Positions 11,465-21,300 of a stretch of 64,000 nt of DNA are shown piece after piece. The position numbers and the translations under genes are program-made. The stretch comes from Paracoccus marinaquae (GTDB taxonomy: Bacteria; Pseudomonadota; Alphaproteobacteria; Rhodobacterales; Rhodobacteraceae): positions 20,890 to 84,889 of the forward strand of contig NZ_JAHKNG010000017.1 in NCBI RefSeq assembly GCF_018860165.1, in the 5' to 3' direction. The stretch's first letter is position 1; every line of letters begins with the position of its first letter. The notes below the pieces were generated by a model. The model saw only the letters and a program-made list of their open reading frames with translations, did not search any database and had not been told where the DNA came from.

Positions 11465-12202
11465 TCAGAATCCGGGCGACAACTCGCGGCTGAAACTGTT
11501 GCGCGCGAAACCGCGCAGGCGATCCGTTGCCGAAACCGGCACCGTCGCGGCGACCAGTCCGCGCCAATCCGCCTCGTCGGTCTGCGGCTGCGGCTTTGCC
11601 GCCGGCGCCGCGTCGGCCAGCCATTCGGGCGGCTCGACCAGTTGCGGACGGGAGACCAGCGCGCCCAGCCTGGTCACATCGCAGGGCCAGTCCGCGGCAA
11701 GCGCCCGGTTGCCTTCGGCCGGGGGCTGGCGATCGGCCCTTGCCGCAGCCTCCAGCAGGTGCCCGGCGCCGCGCCAGGACAGCGCATAGCCCGAGGCAAG
11801 CCCGGTACTTGCCGCCAGCGGGCGCAGCCGCACCCCGGGCGCGGCCTCGCTGCCGCCCCACAGCCAGACCCGCGCCTTGCGGTAACAGAGCTGCGTCAGA
11901 TCGGAATGGAGATGGCCGCCGGAGGCCATAAAACCAACGAAGCCCGGCATCAGCCGGGCCCCGTCCTCGATAATGATCACCCCAGGCAAATCTTCATCAC
12001 AAACAATTTTCCAAACCCGGCGATGAAGTTGCGCCCTGCCACCGATAGGCGAGGCGCCACGAACCGTCTCAAGCACACGAAACGGGATCCGACGCGACCG
12101 CAAGGTCTCGGTCAACTGGCCTTCTCGACGCTGAATTCCTGCTGCACAGAGAATGAAGATGGGCCAGTCGTCCAACGCGGGAGATACGCAAACAGCACAC
12201 AT
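11465..12202 (-). CDS. Glycosyltransferase family 25-like protein (degenerate acidic motif)
   Basis: The 245-residue protein follows the plan of the LPS-type family 25 glycosyltransferases. It has DWPIFILCAAGIQRR at the start, RSRRIPFRVLETVRG, HRRVWKIVCDEDLPGVIIIEDGA near residue 65-85, and TGLASGYALSWRGAGHLLEAA near 135. In active members the IIIEDGA position normally reads EDD, and the Asp pair helps bind metal and nucleotide sugar; here the second Asp is Gly. It may therefore be weak, altered or inactive. The 5' third is visibly more AT-rich than the rest, and no good ribosome site precedes the ATG. The start is uncertain. Confidence 0.6.
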   Translation of the reverse strand: MCAVCVSPALDDWPIFILCAAGIQRREGQLTETLRSRRIPFRVLETVRGASPIGGRAQLHRRVWKIVCDEDLPGVIIIEDGARLMPGFVGFMASGGHLHSDLTQLCYRKARVWLWGGSEAAPGVRLRPLAASTGLASGYALSWRGAGHLLEAAARADRQPPAEGNRALAADWPCDVTRLGALVSRPQLVEPPEWLADAAPAAKPQPQTDEADWRGLVAATVPVSATDRLRGFARNSFSRELSPGF

Positions 12203-12292
12203 GACATCACACCGTCTAAAAACTAACTACTCGGTCAGTATAGGCAGTTTTCCGCCGACGCGACACCTCACCTTATGGACAGGTTTTGCGAC

Positions 12293-13108
12293 TCAGCGCC
12301 GGTGTGCCGCTTCGGCGGCGCGGGTCCGGCCGCCGAAAGCGTCGCGATTTGCGGCCGGCGCCCGGCCCGGCCTCGGCAACCCCACCCCCTCCAGAATGTC
12401 CAGCGGGCTTGGCACATGCACCTTCAGCCCCGGGCCGACCTGGGCGCGGCTCTGCTTCGACAGCTCGACGATGATCACGCCGGCGATCAGCACCCGGCTG
12501 ATCCGCGCGCCGGTCCTTTCCCACATCTGCGCGCTGCGCAGCCAGAAGCGGCGGTTCGACGGCGGGATATAGACCGCCGAGCCGAACCATTCGGGAACGA
12601 AGCCCGCCGCGCGGGCCGGCGTCTCGATCTGCCCGGCGGTATAGCTGCGGCCGAAGCCGAAAGGCGTGCCATCCGATGCCGCCCACAATCCGGCCCGGTT
12701 CGGCACCATCAGGATCACCCGCCCGCCCGGCCCCAATGCCCGCCAGGCCTCGGCCAGAAGCGCGCCCGGATGGTCGCTGGTTTCCAGCCCGTGCAGCATG
12801 ATCAGCCTGTCGATGCTGCCGGTCTCGATCGGCCAGGCGGTTTCATCGCACAGGACGCTGTGATTGGGCGCCCCCGCAGGCCAGGCCATCGCCCCCTGCG
12901 GCCCCGGCATCAGCGCGATGACCCGGCGGGCCTTGGGCAGATAGGGCCGCAGCATCGGCGCGGCAAAACCGAATCCCGCGACATTCATGCCGGTGCAGGA
13001 CGCGGGCGGCCAGCGTTCCACCAGCCGGTCGCGCAGGATGCGCTGCACCACGCGGCCAAGCGCCCGCTGATAGTAGAACCGCCGCAGATCTTCGATGTCG
13101 TGATGCAT
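12293..13108 (-). CDS. Class I SAM-dependent methyltransferase
   Basis: The 271-residue protein has the Rossmann methyltransferase order. A glycine-rich motif I is reduced to VAGFGFAAPML near residue 45, then DETAWPIETGSIDRLIMLHGLE (motifs II-III) near 90, and EAWRALGPGGRVILMVPNR near 125, which is the usual post-motif signature. The C-terminal tail is Pro/Arg-rich and probably disordered. It is divergent from gloB with 58 bp between the starts, an arrangement I recall in related genomes. The substrate is unknown. Confidence 0.8.
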   Translation of the reverse strand: MHHDIEDLRRFYYQRALGRVVQRILRDRLVERWPPASCTGMNVAGFGFAAPMLRPYLPKARRVIALMPGPQGAMAWPAGAPNHSVLCDETAWPIETGSIDRLIMLHGLETSDHPGALLAEAWRALGPGGRVILMVPNRAGLWAASDGTPFGFGRSYTAGQIETPARAAGFVPEWFGSAVYIPPSNRRFWLRSAQMWERTGARISRVLIAGVIIVELSKQSRAQVGPGLKVHVPSPLDILEGVGLPRPGRAPAANRDAFGGRTRAAEAAHRR

Positions 13109-13166
13109 TGCGCCCCGGGCCGGCTTTTGTCAGGTTCGACCACATCACAGAGAAGGGGAATTGCCA

Positions 13167-13913
13167 ATGCCGCTGGAACTGGTCACCCTGCGCTGCCTGC
13201 AGGACAACTATGCCTATCTGCTGCATGGCAAGGCCGGAACCGTGCTGATCGACGCACCCGAAGCCGCGCCGGTCCTGGGCGAACTGGCCGCGCGCGGCTG
13301 GGGGCTGGATGCGATTCTGCTGACCCATCACCATCCCGACCACATCCAGGCCGTGCCCGAGATCGTCGCCGCCACCGGCGCCAAGGTCATCGGCGCGGCG
13401 GCCGACGCGCACCGGCTTCCGCCCCTCGATATCTCGGTCGCGCCGGGCGAGGCGCTGCAGATTCTGGGCGAGCCGGTCGAGGTGATCGACGTGTCGGGCC
13501 ATACCATCGGGCATCTCGCCTATCACCTGCCGCGATCGGGGTATGCCTTCACCGCCGACAGCCTGATGGCCCTGGGCTGCGGGCGCCTGTTCGAGGGCAG
13601 CGCGACGATGATGTGGGCCAGCCTGCAGCGGCTGAACGCCCTGCCCGGCAGCACGCTGATCTGTTCAGGGCATGACTATTGCGCCGGCAATGGCGCCTTT
13701 GCCCTGTCGGTCGACCCCGGGAATGCCGCCCTGCGCGACCGGCTGGCCGCCGTGGCCGAAACCCGGCAGCCATGCGCGCCGGCGACACTGGCCGAGGAAC
13801 AGGCCACCAACCCCTTCCTGCGCGTGGCCGCACTGCGCGCCGGGCTGGGCTTGGGGGACGCGTCCGATGCCGACGTCTTCGCCCGGTTGCGCGAGATGAA
13901 GGACCGTTTCTGA
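13167..13913 (+). CDS. gloB: Hydroxyacylglutathione hydrolase (glyoxalase II)
   Basis: This enzyme hydrolyses S-D-lactoylglutathione to lactate and glutathione, finishing methylglyoxal detoxification. The 248-residue metallo-beta-lactamase-fold protein has the dinuclear metal motif LTHHHPDHI near residue 53, the second His in VSGHTIGHLAY near 113, FTADSLMALGCGRLFEG near 132, and SGHDYCAGN near 170. The C-terminal substrate domain has ATNPFLR. The ATG at 13167 is preceded by AGAAGGGG at a proper distance; an in-frame TTG six bases earlier is less likely. Confidence 0.94.
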   Translation: MPLELVTLRCLQDNYAYLLHGKAGTVLIDAPEAAPVLGELAARGWGLDAILLTHHHPDHIQAVPEIVAATGAKVIGAAADAHRLPPLDISVAPGEALQILGEPVEVIDVSGHTIGHLAYHLPRSGYAFTADSLMALGCGRLFEGSATMMWASLQRLNALPGSTLICSGHDYCAGNGAFALSVDPGNAALRDRLAAVAETRQPCAPATLAEEQATNPFLRVAALRAGLGLGDASDADVFARLREMKDRF

Positions 13914-13931
13914 GGCTTTTGGGCCACAGGC

Positions 13932-13950
13932 AAGCGCGCCTGGCGCTTTT
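13932..13950 (+). terminator. Possible weak terminator after gloB
   Basis: AAGCGC (13932-13937) pairs with GCGCTT (13943-13948) and only a short T-run follows. CAGG and CCTG flank the pair and could extend the stem with bulges. It starts about 20 bases after the gloB stop. Confidence 0.35.
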
Positions 13951-14033
13951 CCTGCCCCGGGTTGAAATGCGCCCCAGCGATCATCACATCTGCCTCATTC
14001 ATGGGAAAAACGTGCCGGTTTTATTAAAAAGCA

Positions 14034-14062
14034 CTTGATGCCGGGCGAAATCCACCAAATCT
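14034..14062 (+). promoter_or_regulatory. Candidate sigma-32 (heat-shock) promoter of clpA
   Basis: CTTGATG (14034-14040) is separated by 14 bases from CCAAATCT (14055-14062). The heat-shock consensus is CTTGAAA, 13-14 bases, CCCCATNT, so the first element differs at one position and the second keeps CC, AT and the last T. The start codon lies 78 bases downstream. clpA being a chaperone gene supports the assignment. Confidence 0.4.
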
Positions 14063-14139
14063 TAACTGTATCGTGACAGTCTGGGCAGGTGGGCCGCAAG
14101 ATATGCCCATACCGCCAGCCGACTGACAGGAGACGACCC

Positions 14140-16464
14140 GTGCCAAGCTTCTCGACCTCCCTGGAACAGGCAATTCATCAGGCGCTTGCGCTGGCAAATG
14201 AACACCGACACGAACTGGCGACGCTGGAACATCTGCTGCTGGCGCTGACCGAGGAGCCGGATGCGGTCAGGGTCATGCGCGCCTGCAACGTCAATCTGGA
14301 CGAATTGCGCAAGCTTCTGATCGACTTCATCGAGGATGACCTGTCCACCCTGGTCACCGATGTCGAAGGGTCCGAGGCGGTGCCGACCGCCGCCTTCCAG
14401 CGGGTGATCCAGCGCGCGGCGATTCACGTGCAAAGCTCGGGCCGGCAGGAGGTCACCGGCGCCAACGTGCTGGTCGCGATCTTCGCGGAACGCGAATCGA
14501 ACGCGGCGTTCTTCCTGCAGGAAATGGACATGACCCGCTATGACGCGGTCAATTTCATCGCCCATGGCGTGGCCAAGAATCCCAGCTTCAGCGAGAACCG
14601 CAAGGTCGTCGGCTCGGACGAGCCGGCCGAGACCAAGCCGGCCGAACCGGCGCAGGAGGCCAAGGAAGAAACCGCGCTGTCGAAATACTGCGTCGATCTG
14701 AACGCCAAGTCGAAAAAGGGCGATGTCGATCCGCTGATCGGCCGCGAGGACGAGGTCGAGCGCTGCATTCAGGTGCTGTGCCGCCGGCGCAAGAACAACC
14801 CGCTGCTGGTCGGCGACCCGGGCGTCGGCAAGACCGCCATCGCCGAGGGGCTGGCCAAGAAGATCGTCGAGGGCGAGACCCCCGAGGTGCTGTCCGGCGC
14901 CACGATCTTTTCCCTGGACATGGGCGCGCTTCTGGCCGGCACCCGCTATCGCGGCGATTTCGAGGAACGCCTGAAAGCCGTCGTCAAGGAACTGGAAAAC
15001 CACGACGACGCGATCCTGTTCATCGACGAGATCCACACGGTGATCGGCGCCGGCGCGACCTCGGGCGGGGCGATGGATGCCTCGAACCTGCTGAAACCGG
15101 CGCTTGCGGGCGGCAAGATGCGCTGCATGGGCTCGACCACCTACAAGGAATATCGCCAGCATTTCGAAAAGGACCGCGCGCTGTCGCGGCGGTTCCAGAA
15201 GATCGACGTGAACGAGCCTTCGGTCGCGGATTCGGTGAAGATCCTGATGGGATTGAAGCCGCATTTCGAGAAACATCACGAGCTGCGCTATACCAATGAC
15301 GCGATCAAGGCGGCGGTCGAACTGGCCAGTCGCTATATCAATGACCGCAAGCTGCCCGACAGCGCCATCGACGTGATCGACGAGGCCGGTGCCGCGCAGC
15401 ATCTGCTCAGCGAAAGCAAGCGGCGCAAGACCATCAGCCCCAAGGAGATCGAGGCGGTCGTGGCCAAGATCGCTCGCATCCCGCCGAAGAATGTCAGCAA
15501 GGACGATGCCGAGATCCTGCGCGATCTGGACAGTGCGCTGAAGCGCGTGGTCTTCGGTCAGGACAGCGCCATCGAGGCCCTGGCCTCGGCCATCAAGCTG
15601 GCCCGCGCCGGCCTGCGCGAACCGGAAAAGCCGATCGGCAACTATCTCTTTGCCGGACCGACCGGTGTCGGCAAGACCGAAGTTGCCAAGCAACTGGCCA
15701 GCACGCTGGGGGTCGAACTGCTTCGCTTCGACATGTCCGAATACATGGAGAAACACGCCGTCAGCCGCCTGATCGGCGCGCCCCCGGGTTACGTCGGTTT
15801 CGACCAGGGCGGGCTTTTGACCGATGGCGTCGACCAGCATCCGCATTGCGTGCTGCTGCTGGACGAGATCGAGAAGGCGCATCCCGATGTCTACAACATC
15901 CTGTTGCAGGTGATGGATCACGGCAAGCTGACCGACCATAACGGCCGGCAGGTCGATTTCCGCAATGTGATCCTGATCATGACCTCGAATGCCGGCGCCT
16001 CGGATCTGGCCAAGGCCGCCATCGGCTTCGGCCGCGACCGCCGCGAGGGCGAGGATACCGAGGCGATCGAGCGCACCTTCACGCCCGAGTTCCGCAACCG
16101 CCTGGATGCCGTGATCAGCTTCGCGCCGCTGGCGCGCGAGACCGTCGTCCATGTGGTCGAGAAATTCGTGCTGCAACTGGAAGCCCAGCTGATGGACCGC
16201 AATGTCCATATCGAACTGACCCCGGAAGCCGCCGACTGGCTGGCCGAGAAGGGTTACGACGACCGGATGGGCGCGCGCCCGCTGGCCCGGGTGATCCAGG
16301 AGAACATCAAGAAACCGCTGGCCGAGGAACTGCTGTTCGGCCGGCTGACCAAGGGTGGCGTGGTCCGGGTGAAGATCGAGGACGACAAGCCCGTCTTCGA
16401 CATCACCGGCCCGGACGCGCCGCGGATCGGCAAGTCGAACACGCCGCTTCTGACCGCCGACTGA
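14140..16464 (+). CDS. clpA: ATP-dependent Clp protease ATP-binding subunit ClpA
   Basis: ClpA is the AAA+ unfoldase that feeds N-end-rule and other substrates into the ClpP peptidase. The 774-residue protein has an N-domain ([32 protein letters not shown]) and a charged linker near 165-185. Two AAA modules follow, with Walker A motifs GDPGVGKTA near residue 225 and GPTGVGKTE near 507, and Walker [14 protein letters not shown] and [14 protein letters not shown]-terminal [10 protein letters not shown] region closes the protein. The GTG start at 14140 was chosen because AGGAGA sits 6 bases upstream and the product then begins like known ClpA. No clpS was found next to it. Confidence 0.95.
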   Translation: MPSFSTSLEQAIHQALALANEHRHELATLEHLLLALTEEPDAVRVMRACNVNLDELRKLLIDFIEDDLSTLVTDVEGSEAVPTAAFQRVIQRAAIHVQSSGRQEVTGANVLVAIFAERESNAAFFLQEMDMTRYDAVNFIAHGVAKNPSFSENRKVVGSDEPAETKPAEPAQEAKEETALSKYCVDLNAKSKKGDVDPLIGREDEVERCIQVLCRRRKNNPLLVGDPGVGKTAIAEGLAKKIVEGETPEVLSGATIFSLDMGALLAGTRYRGDFEERLKAVVKELENHDDAILFIDEIHTVIGAGATSGGAMDASNLLKPALAGGKMRCMGSTTYKEYRQHFEKDRALSRRFQKIDVNEPSVADSVKILMGLKPHFEKHHELRYTNDAIKAAVELASRYINDRKLPDSAIDVIDEAGAAQHLLSESKRRKTISPKEIEAVVAKIARIPPKNVSKDDAEILRDLDSALKRVVFGQDSAIEALASAIKLARAGLREPEKPIGNYLFAGPTGVGKTEVAKQLASTLGVELLRFDMSEYMEKHAVSRLIGAPPGYVGFDQGGLLTDGVDQHPHCVLLLDEIEKAHPDVYNILLQVMDHGKLTDHNGRQVDFRNVILIMTSNAGASDLAKAAIGFGRDRREGEDTEAIERTFTPEFRNRLDAVISFAPLARETVVHVVEKFVLQLEAQLMDRNVHIELTPEAADWLAEKGYDDRMGARPLARVIQENIKKPLAEELLFGRLTKGGVVRVKIEDDKPVFDITGPDAPRIGKSNTPLLTAD

Positions 16465-16497
16465 TCCGGCCACCACCTCGGGTCGATCCCGCCTCAG

Positions 16498-16535
16498 AAA
16501 CCCCGCATCGCGGCGCGATGCGGGGTTTCTTCTGT
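16498..16535 (+). terminator. Intrinsic terminator after clpA
   Basis: A 14-bp perfect stem (16498-16511 with 16515-16528, 3-nt loop) ends in GGGGTTT and is followed by CTTCTGT, 33 bases after the clpA stop. It may also stop transcription from the convergent pabC side, where the stem is followed by CTGAGG. Confidence 0.85.
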
Positions 16536-16587
16536 CGGGGCCCCCTTTTCTGTTTCGGCGCGCAAGGCACCGCGGACGGACAACGGC

Positions 16588-17232
16588 TCAGACGGTTCCG
16601 GTCAGGCGTGCGGGGATCAACCCGCGCAGCGCGTTCCCGCAGAACAGCGCTCCCTCGGCCAGATCAGCCGGCTTCAGCACCGCCTCCTCGGCCTCGCCCG
16701 AGGCCAGCAAATCCGCGCGAAGCACGCCCGGCAGCAGGCCGCAATCCAGCGCGGGCGTCAGCAACCGCCCGCGGCGGCGCAGAAACAGGTTGGTGATCGT
16801 GCCCTCGCAGATCTCGCCGCGCTCGTTCAGAAGAATCGCCTCATCGCATCCCTTGGGCAACGCAGCCCGAGCGGCCTCATACGCCGGTCGGTGCGAGGTC
16901 TTGATCCGCAGCCACGGATCGGCACTGTCCAGGCATCGTGCGGAGATCACCACATGCCATTGCTGCGGGTTCGGCGGCAGCGGCGCGTGACTCACGACGA
17001 TCCGCCCGCCGGCATCGACCGTCAGCCGCGACCGCAACACCTGTCCGCGCGGCAGTTCGGCCAGCCCCGCCGCAAGCCGCATCTCATCCAGCGGAAAACC
17101 CACCGCCGCGCAGTCGCGCCGCAGGCGATCCAGATGCAGCGGCCACAGCCGGATCGTGCCGTCGGCTTCCACCCGCATCGTCTCGATGACGGTCAGGCCT
17201 TCGGGGACAGGTTCATGAAGGCCGATTTGCAC
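16588..17232 (-). CDS. pabC: Aminotransferase class IV / 4-amino-4-deoxychorismate lyase-like
   Basis: The family releases p-aminobenzoate from aminodeoxychorismate for folate synthesis. The 214-residue protein shows VIETMRVEADGTIRLWPLHL near the start, the LRSRLTVDAGG strand, and the PLP lysine region RIKTSHRPAYEAA. The class signature follows as EAILLNERGEICEGTITNLF near residue 140, then TPALDCGLLPGVLR. The GTG at 17232 is favoured because GGGAGGAAG lies just upstream; an in-frame ATG five codons earlier has no such site. It overlaps the end of pabB by 40 bp, pointing to coupled translation. The pairing with pabB supports the assignment. Confidence 0.88.
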   Translation of the reverse strand: MQIGLHEPVPEGLTVIETMRVEADGTIRLWPLHLDRLRRDCAAVGFPLDEMRLAAGLAELPRGQVLRSRLTVDAGGRIVVSHAPLPPNPQQWHVVISARCLDSADPWLRIKTSHRPAYEAARAALPKGCDEAILLNERGEICEGTITNLFLRRRGRLLTPALDCGLLPGVLRADLLASGEAEEAVLKPADLAEGALFCGNALRGLIPARLTGTV

Positions 17233-18320
17233 AATGCTTCCTCCCATTCCGGACCCGCGCGGCTGTCATGAACGATGCCGCCGCCGACATTCAGGCGCAA
17301 CAGGCCGGGCCGCATCATGAGCGGCGAGCGGATCGCGACCGAGAATCGCATCGGCCCGGCAGGATCGATCCAGCCGATGGCCCCGCAATAGACGCCGCGT
17401 GGCGTGTCCTCCAGTTCGGCGATGATCTCCATCGCGCGGATCTTCGGTGCCCCGGTGATCGAGCCGCAGGGGAACAGCGCGCAGAGAATCTTGGACAGGC
17501 TGGCACTATCGGCCAGCTGGCCCGTGACGGTCGAGGTCATCTGATGAACCGTAACGTAGGGTTCGATCTCGAACAGCCTCGGCACCCGCACGCTGCCCGG
17601 CAGGCAGACCCGGCTGATATCGTTGCGCAACAGATCCACGATCATCAGGTTCTCGGCCCGGTCCTTTTCCGAGGCGGCAAGGGCTGCGGCCAGCGCGGCG
17701 TCATGGGCCGGGGTCGTGCCGCGCGGGGCCGTGCCCTTCATCGGCCGGGTCTCGATCCGGCGGGCCTCGTCGACCGCGAAGAACAGCTCGGGGCTGCGCG
17801 ACAGCACCGCCGGGCCGCCCAGATCGACAAAGGCCCCCTCGCCCACCGGCTGGCGCGCGGCCAATGCGGCATAGATCGCCAGCGGATCGCCCGCCACGCT
17901 GGCCTCCATCGGGAAGGTCAGGTTGATCTGATAGGTATCGCCCGCCTCGATATAGTCATGCACCGCCCTGATCGCGCGGTCGTAGCGGTCGCGCGACCAC
18001 AGCGGGCGCGGCGCGTCAATATGGACGCCGTCAGGTGCGGGCAGCGCCGGCGCGGGACGCGGCCGATCGAACACCCCCATCAGGATCAACGGCACATCAC
18101 GGGCCGGCAGCATCAGCGGCGCCAGCTTCGGGGTCAGCGCATGGCCCAGTTCATAGGACAGGTATCCCGCCAGCCAGTGCCCCCGTGTCTGCGCCGCCTC
18201 CATCGCCGCCAATGCCGCGGGAACCCCGGCCGGATCATCGGCCCGGATCAGCGCCTGCGGATCGGCGAACAGGGTGCCGCCCGGCACCGGTCCCCGGTCA
18301 AAGCGGACCTGCGCGGTCAC
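17193..18320 (-). CDS. pabB: Aminodeoxychorismate synthase component I
   Basis: PabB aminates chorismate to 4-amino-4-deoxychorismate, using ammonia from a PabA glutaminase (not seen here). The 375-residue protein has the chorismate-binding core: YEAGDTYQINLT-like IEAGDTYQINLTFPM near residue 125, LSRSPELFFAV, and the MKGTAPRG motif with the conserved Lys near 193. KDRAENLMIVDLLRND near 215, FPCGSITGAPK near 287 and the C-terminal GGGIVHDSRAGPEWEE complete it. The start overlaps the mfd stop by 4 bp, and pabC follows with overlapping frames, so mfd-pabB-pabC probably form one transcript. Confidence 0.93.
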   Translation of the reverse strand: MTAQVRFDRGPVPGGTLFADPQALIRADDPAGVPAALAAMEAAQTRGHWLAGYLSYELGHALTPKLAPLMLPARDVPLILMGVFDRPRPAPALPAPDGVHIDAPRPLWSRDRYDRAIRAVHDYIEAGDTYQINLTFPMEASVAGDPLAIYAALAARQPVGEGAFVDLGGPAVLSRSPELFFAVDEARRIETRPMKGTAPRGTTPAHDAALAAALAASEKDRAENLMIVDLLRNDISRVCLPGSVRVPRLFEIEPYVTVHQMTSTVTGQLADSASLSKILCALFPCGSITGAPKIRAMEIIAELEDTPRGVYCGAIGWIDPAGPMRFSVAIRSPLMMRPGLLRLNVGGGIVHDSRAGPEWEEALCKSAFMNLSPKA

Positions 18321-21300
18321 GTCGCGGCCCTGGCCTTTGCGGCCAGATCGCGGGCGATGGCGAAGGCGCCCTTGATACGATCGGCATCCGCGCCCCAGTC
18401 GCGGCGCAGCACGATCTTGTTGCCCTCGACCTTGGCCAGCCCGCGTTGGTCGGTCAGGAACTCGACCAGGCCGGCCGGGTTCGGGAACTTGTCATTGTGG
18501 AACTGCACCGTCGCCCCCTTGGGGCCGGCGTCCAGCCGGGCGATATTGGCACGCTTGGCCATGGCCTTGATGCGGATGACCAGCATCAGCGTGTTCACCT
18601 CGCGCGGCAGCTTGCCGAAGCGGTCGATCAGTTCGGCCGCGAAGCCCTCCAGTTCGACCTTGGTGGTCAGCCCGGCCAGACGGCGATAGAGGCCCAGCCG
18701 CACATCCAGATCGGGGATATAGCTTTCCGGAATCGTCACCGGCACGCCAAGGTTCAGCTGCGGCGCCCATTCGTCCTCGGGCGTGCCCTCGATCTCGCCC
18801 GATTTCAGCTTGGCGATGGTTTCCTCAAGCATCGCCTGATACAGTTCGAAGCCGACTTCCTTGATATGGCCGGACTGTTCCTCGCCCAGAAGATTGCCGG
18901 CCCCGCGCAGGTCCAGATCCTGCGAGGCGAGGTTGAAGCCTGCCCCCAGCCCGTCGATCGAGCCGAGGAATTTCAGCCGCCGGATCGCCTGCGGCGTCAG
19001 CGGCGCGCGCGGCCTGGTGGTCAGATAGCAATAGGCCCGGGCCTTCGAGCGCCCGACCCGACCCCGGATCTGGTAAAGCTGCGCCAGCCCGAACATGTCC
19101 GCCCGCCAGACCACCATGGTGTTGGCGGTCGGGATGTCGAGGCCGCTTTCCACGATCGAGGTCGCCAGAAGCACGTCATGGCTGCCGTCGTAGAAGGCGT
19201 TCATGCGGCCGTCCAGATCGCCGGCCGCAAGCTGGCCATGGGCGACGATATAGCTGACCTCGGGGACATTCTCGCTCAGCCAGTGTTCCACGTCGGGCAG
19301 GTCGCTGAGGCGCGGCACGACGAAGAAGCTTTGCCCGCCCCGGTATTTCTCGCGCAGCAGCGCCTCGCGGATGGTCACGCTGTCGAATTCGCTGACATAG
19401 GTGCGGATCGCCAGACGATCGACCGGCGGGGTGCCGATGATCGACAGATCGCGCACCCCGGTCAGCGACAGTTGCAGCGTGCGCGGGATCGGCGTGGCGG
19501 TCAGGGTCAGGACGTGGATATCGCTGCGCATCTCTTTCAGCCGCTCCTTGTGGGCGACGCCGAAATGCTGCTCTTCGTCGATCACCAGCAGGCCCAGCCG
19601 CTTGAAGCGCACCTGCCTCGCCAGCACCGCATGGGTGCCGATGACGATATCGACGCTGCCCTCGGCCAGTCCCTCGCGGGTCTTCGCGGCATCCTTGGCC
19701 GGCACAAAGCGTGACAGCGGCCGGACGGTGATCGCGGTGCCGCGAAACCGCTCGGCGAAGGTCCTGAAATGCTGGCGGGCCAGCAGGGTCGTCGGCGCGA
19801 CCACGGCGACCTGCATCCCCTGCGAGGCGGCGACGAAGGCGGCGCGCATCGCCACCTCGGTCTTGCCGAAGCCGACATCGCCGACCACCAGACGGTCCAT
19901 CGGCCGGCCCGCGGCCAGATCTTCCAGCACGTCGTCGATGGCGGCCTGCTGGTCGTCGGTCTCGCTGTAGGGGAAGCGGGCGGAAAAGGCCTGCCAGTCG
20001 TGATCCTCGGGCTCCAGCACCGGGGCGGGGCGCAGCAGGCGTTCGGCGGCGACCCGCATCAGCTTGTCGGCGATCAGCCGGATGCGTTCCTTCAGCCGCG
20101 CCTTGCGGGCCTGCCAGGCGCCGCCGCCCAGGCGGTCCAGAAGGCCCTCTTCATGGCCATAGCGGCTCAGCAGTTCGATATTCTCGACCGGCAGGAACAG
20201 CCGGTCGCCGCCGGCATATTCCAGCGCCACGCAATCATGCGGCACACCGGCGGCCTTGATCGTCTCAAGCCCGGTATAGCGGCCGATGCCGTGTTCGACA
20301 TGCACGACCAGATCGCCCGGCGTCAGGCTGGTCGTGTCCTTCAGGAAATCCTCGGCCCGGCGGCGCTTCTTCGCGCCACGGATCAGCCGGTCGCCCAGAA
20401 CGTCCTGTTCCGAGATCACCGCCAGCCGGCCAAGCGCCTGACCGTCGGCGACAAAGCCCTGTTCCAGCGGCCAGACCGCAAGGCCGACCGCGCCGGCCCC
20501 GTCGGCCAGGTCGCGCAGATGCCCGATGTTTGTCGTGCCGGTCAGCCCCTCATCGGCCAGCAGCCCCGAAAGGCGCTCGCGCGCGCCTTCGGAAAAGCTG
20601 GCAAGGATCACCCGGCGGTCCTTTCGCAACGCCTTCACATGATCGGCCAGTTCTTTGAAAAGGTTTACGGATTCCGCCTGCCGCTCGGGCGCGAAATTGC
20701 GCCCGGCGCGGCCGCCCGCATCCAGCACCCCCGGCCCCGGAGGTTGCGGCAGGACCGACAGGCGCAGCACCCGATGCGATGCCAGCCAGCCCTGCCATTC
20801 CGCATCGCCCGGAAACATCGCCTCGGGCGGCACGGGCTTGTAGACCGTATCGCTGCGCCCCTTGGCCGCCAGCGCGGCGCGGCGGGCCTCGAACTGTTCG
20901 CGGATCATCTCGCGCCGGGCGTCGATCACCTGTCCGACATGATCGTCAAGGACCACCGAGGCGCCGGGAAGATAGCCGAACAGGCTGTCCATCCGTTCAT
21001 GGAACCAGGGCAGCCAGTGCTCCATCCCCGCCATCTTGCGGCCGGCGCTGACGCCCTCATACAGCGGGTCGTTGCTGCCGCCGCCATATTCGGCGCGGTA
21101 GTTCTGGCGGAACCGGGTGATCGCGGGCTCATCCAGGATCACCTCGGACATGGGCGCGATCTCGACCCGGTTCAGCGTTTCGGTAGTGCGCTGGCTGACC
21201 GGATCGAAACGGCGCGCGCCGTCCAGCACGTCGCCGAACAGATCCAGCCGCACCGGGCCGGATTCGCCGGGCGGAAAGATGTCGATGATGCCGCCGCGGA

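Noticed and set aside
14062..16476. Long minus-strand open frame opposite clpA
   Set aside because: It mirrors clpA codons, is His/Gln/Arg-rich and has no domain pattern; a GC-rich shadow.
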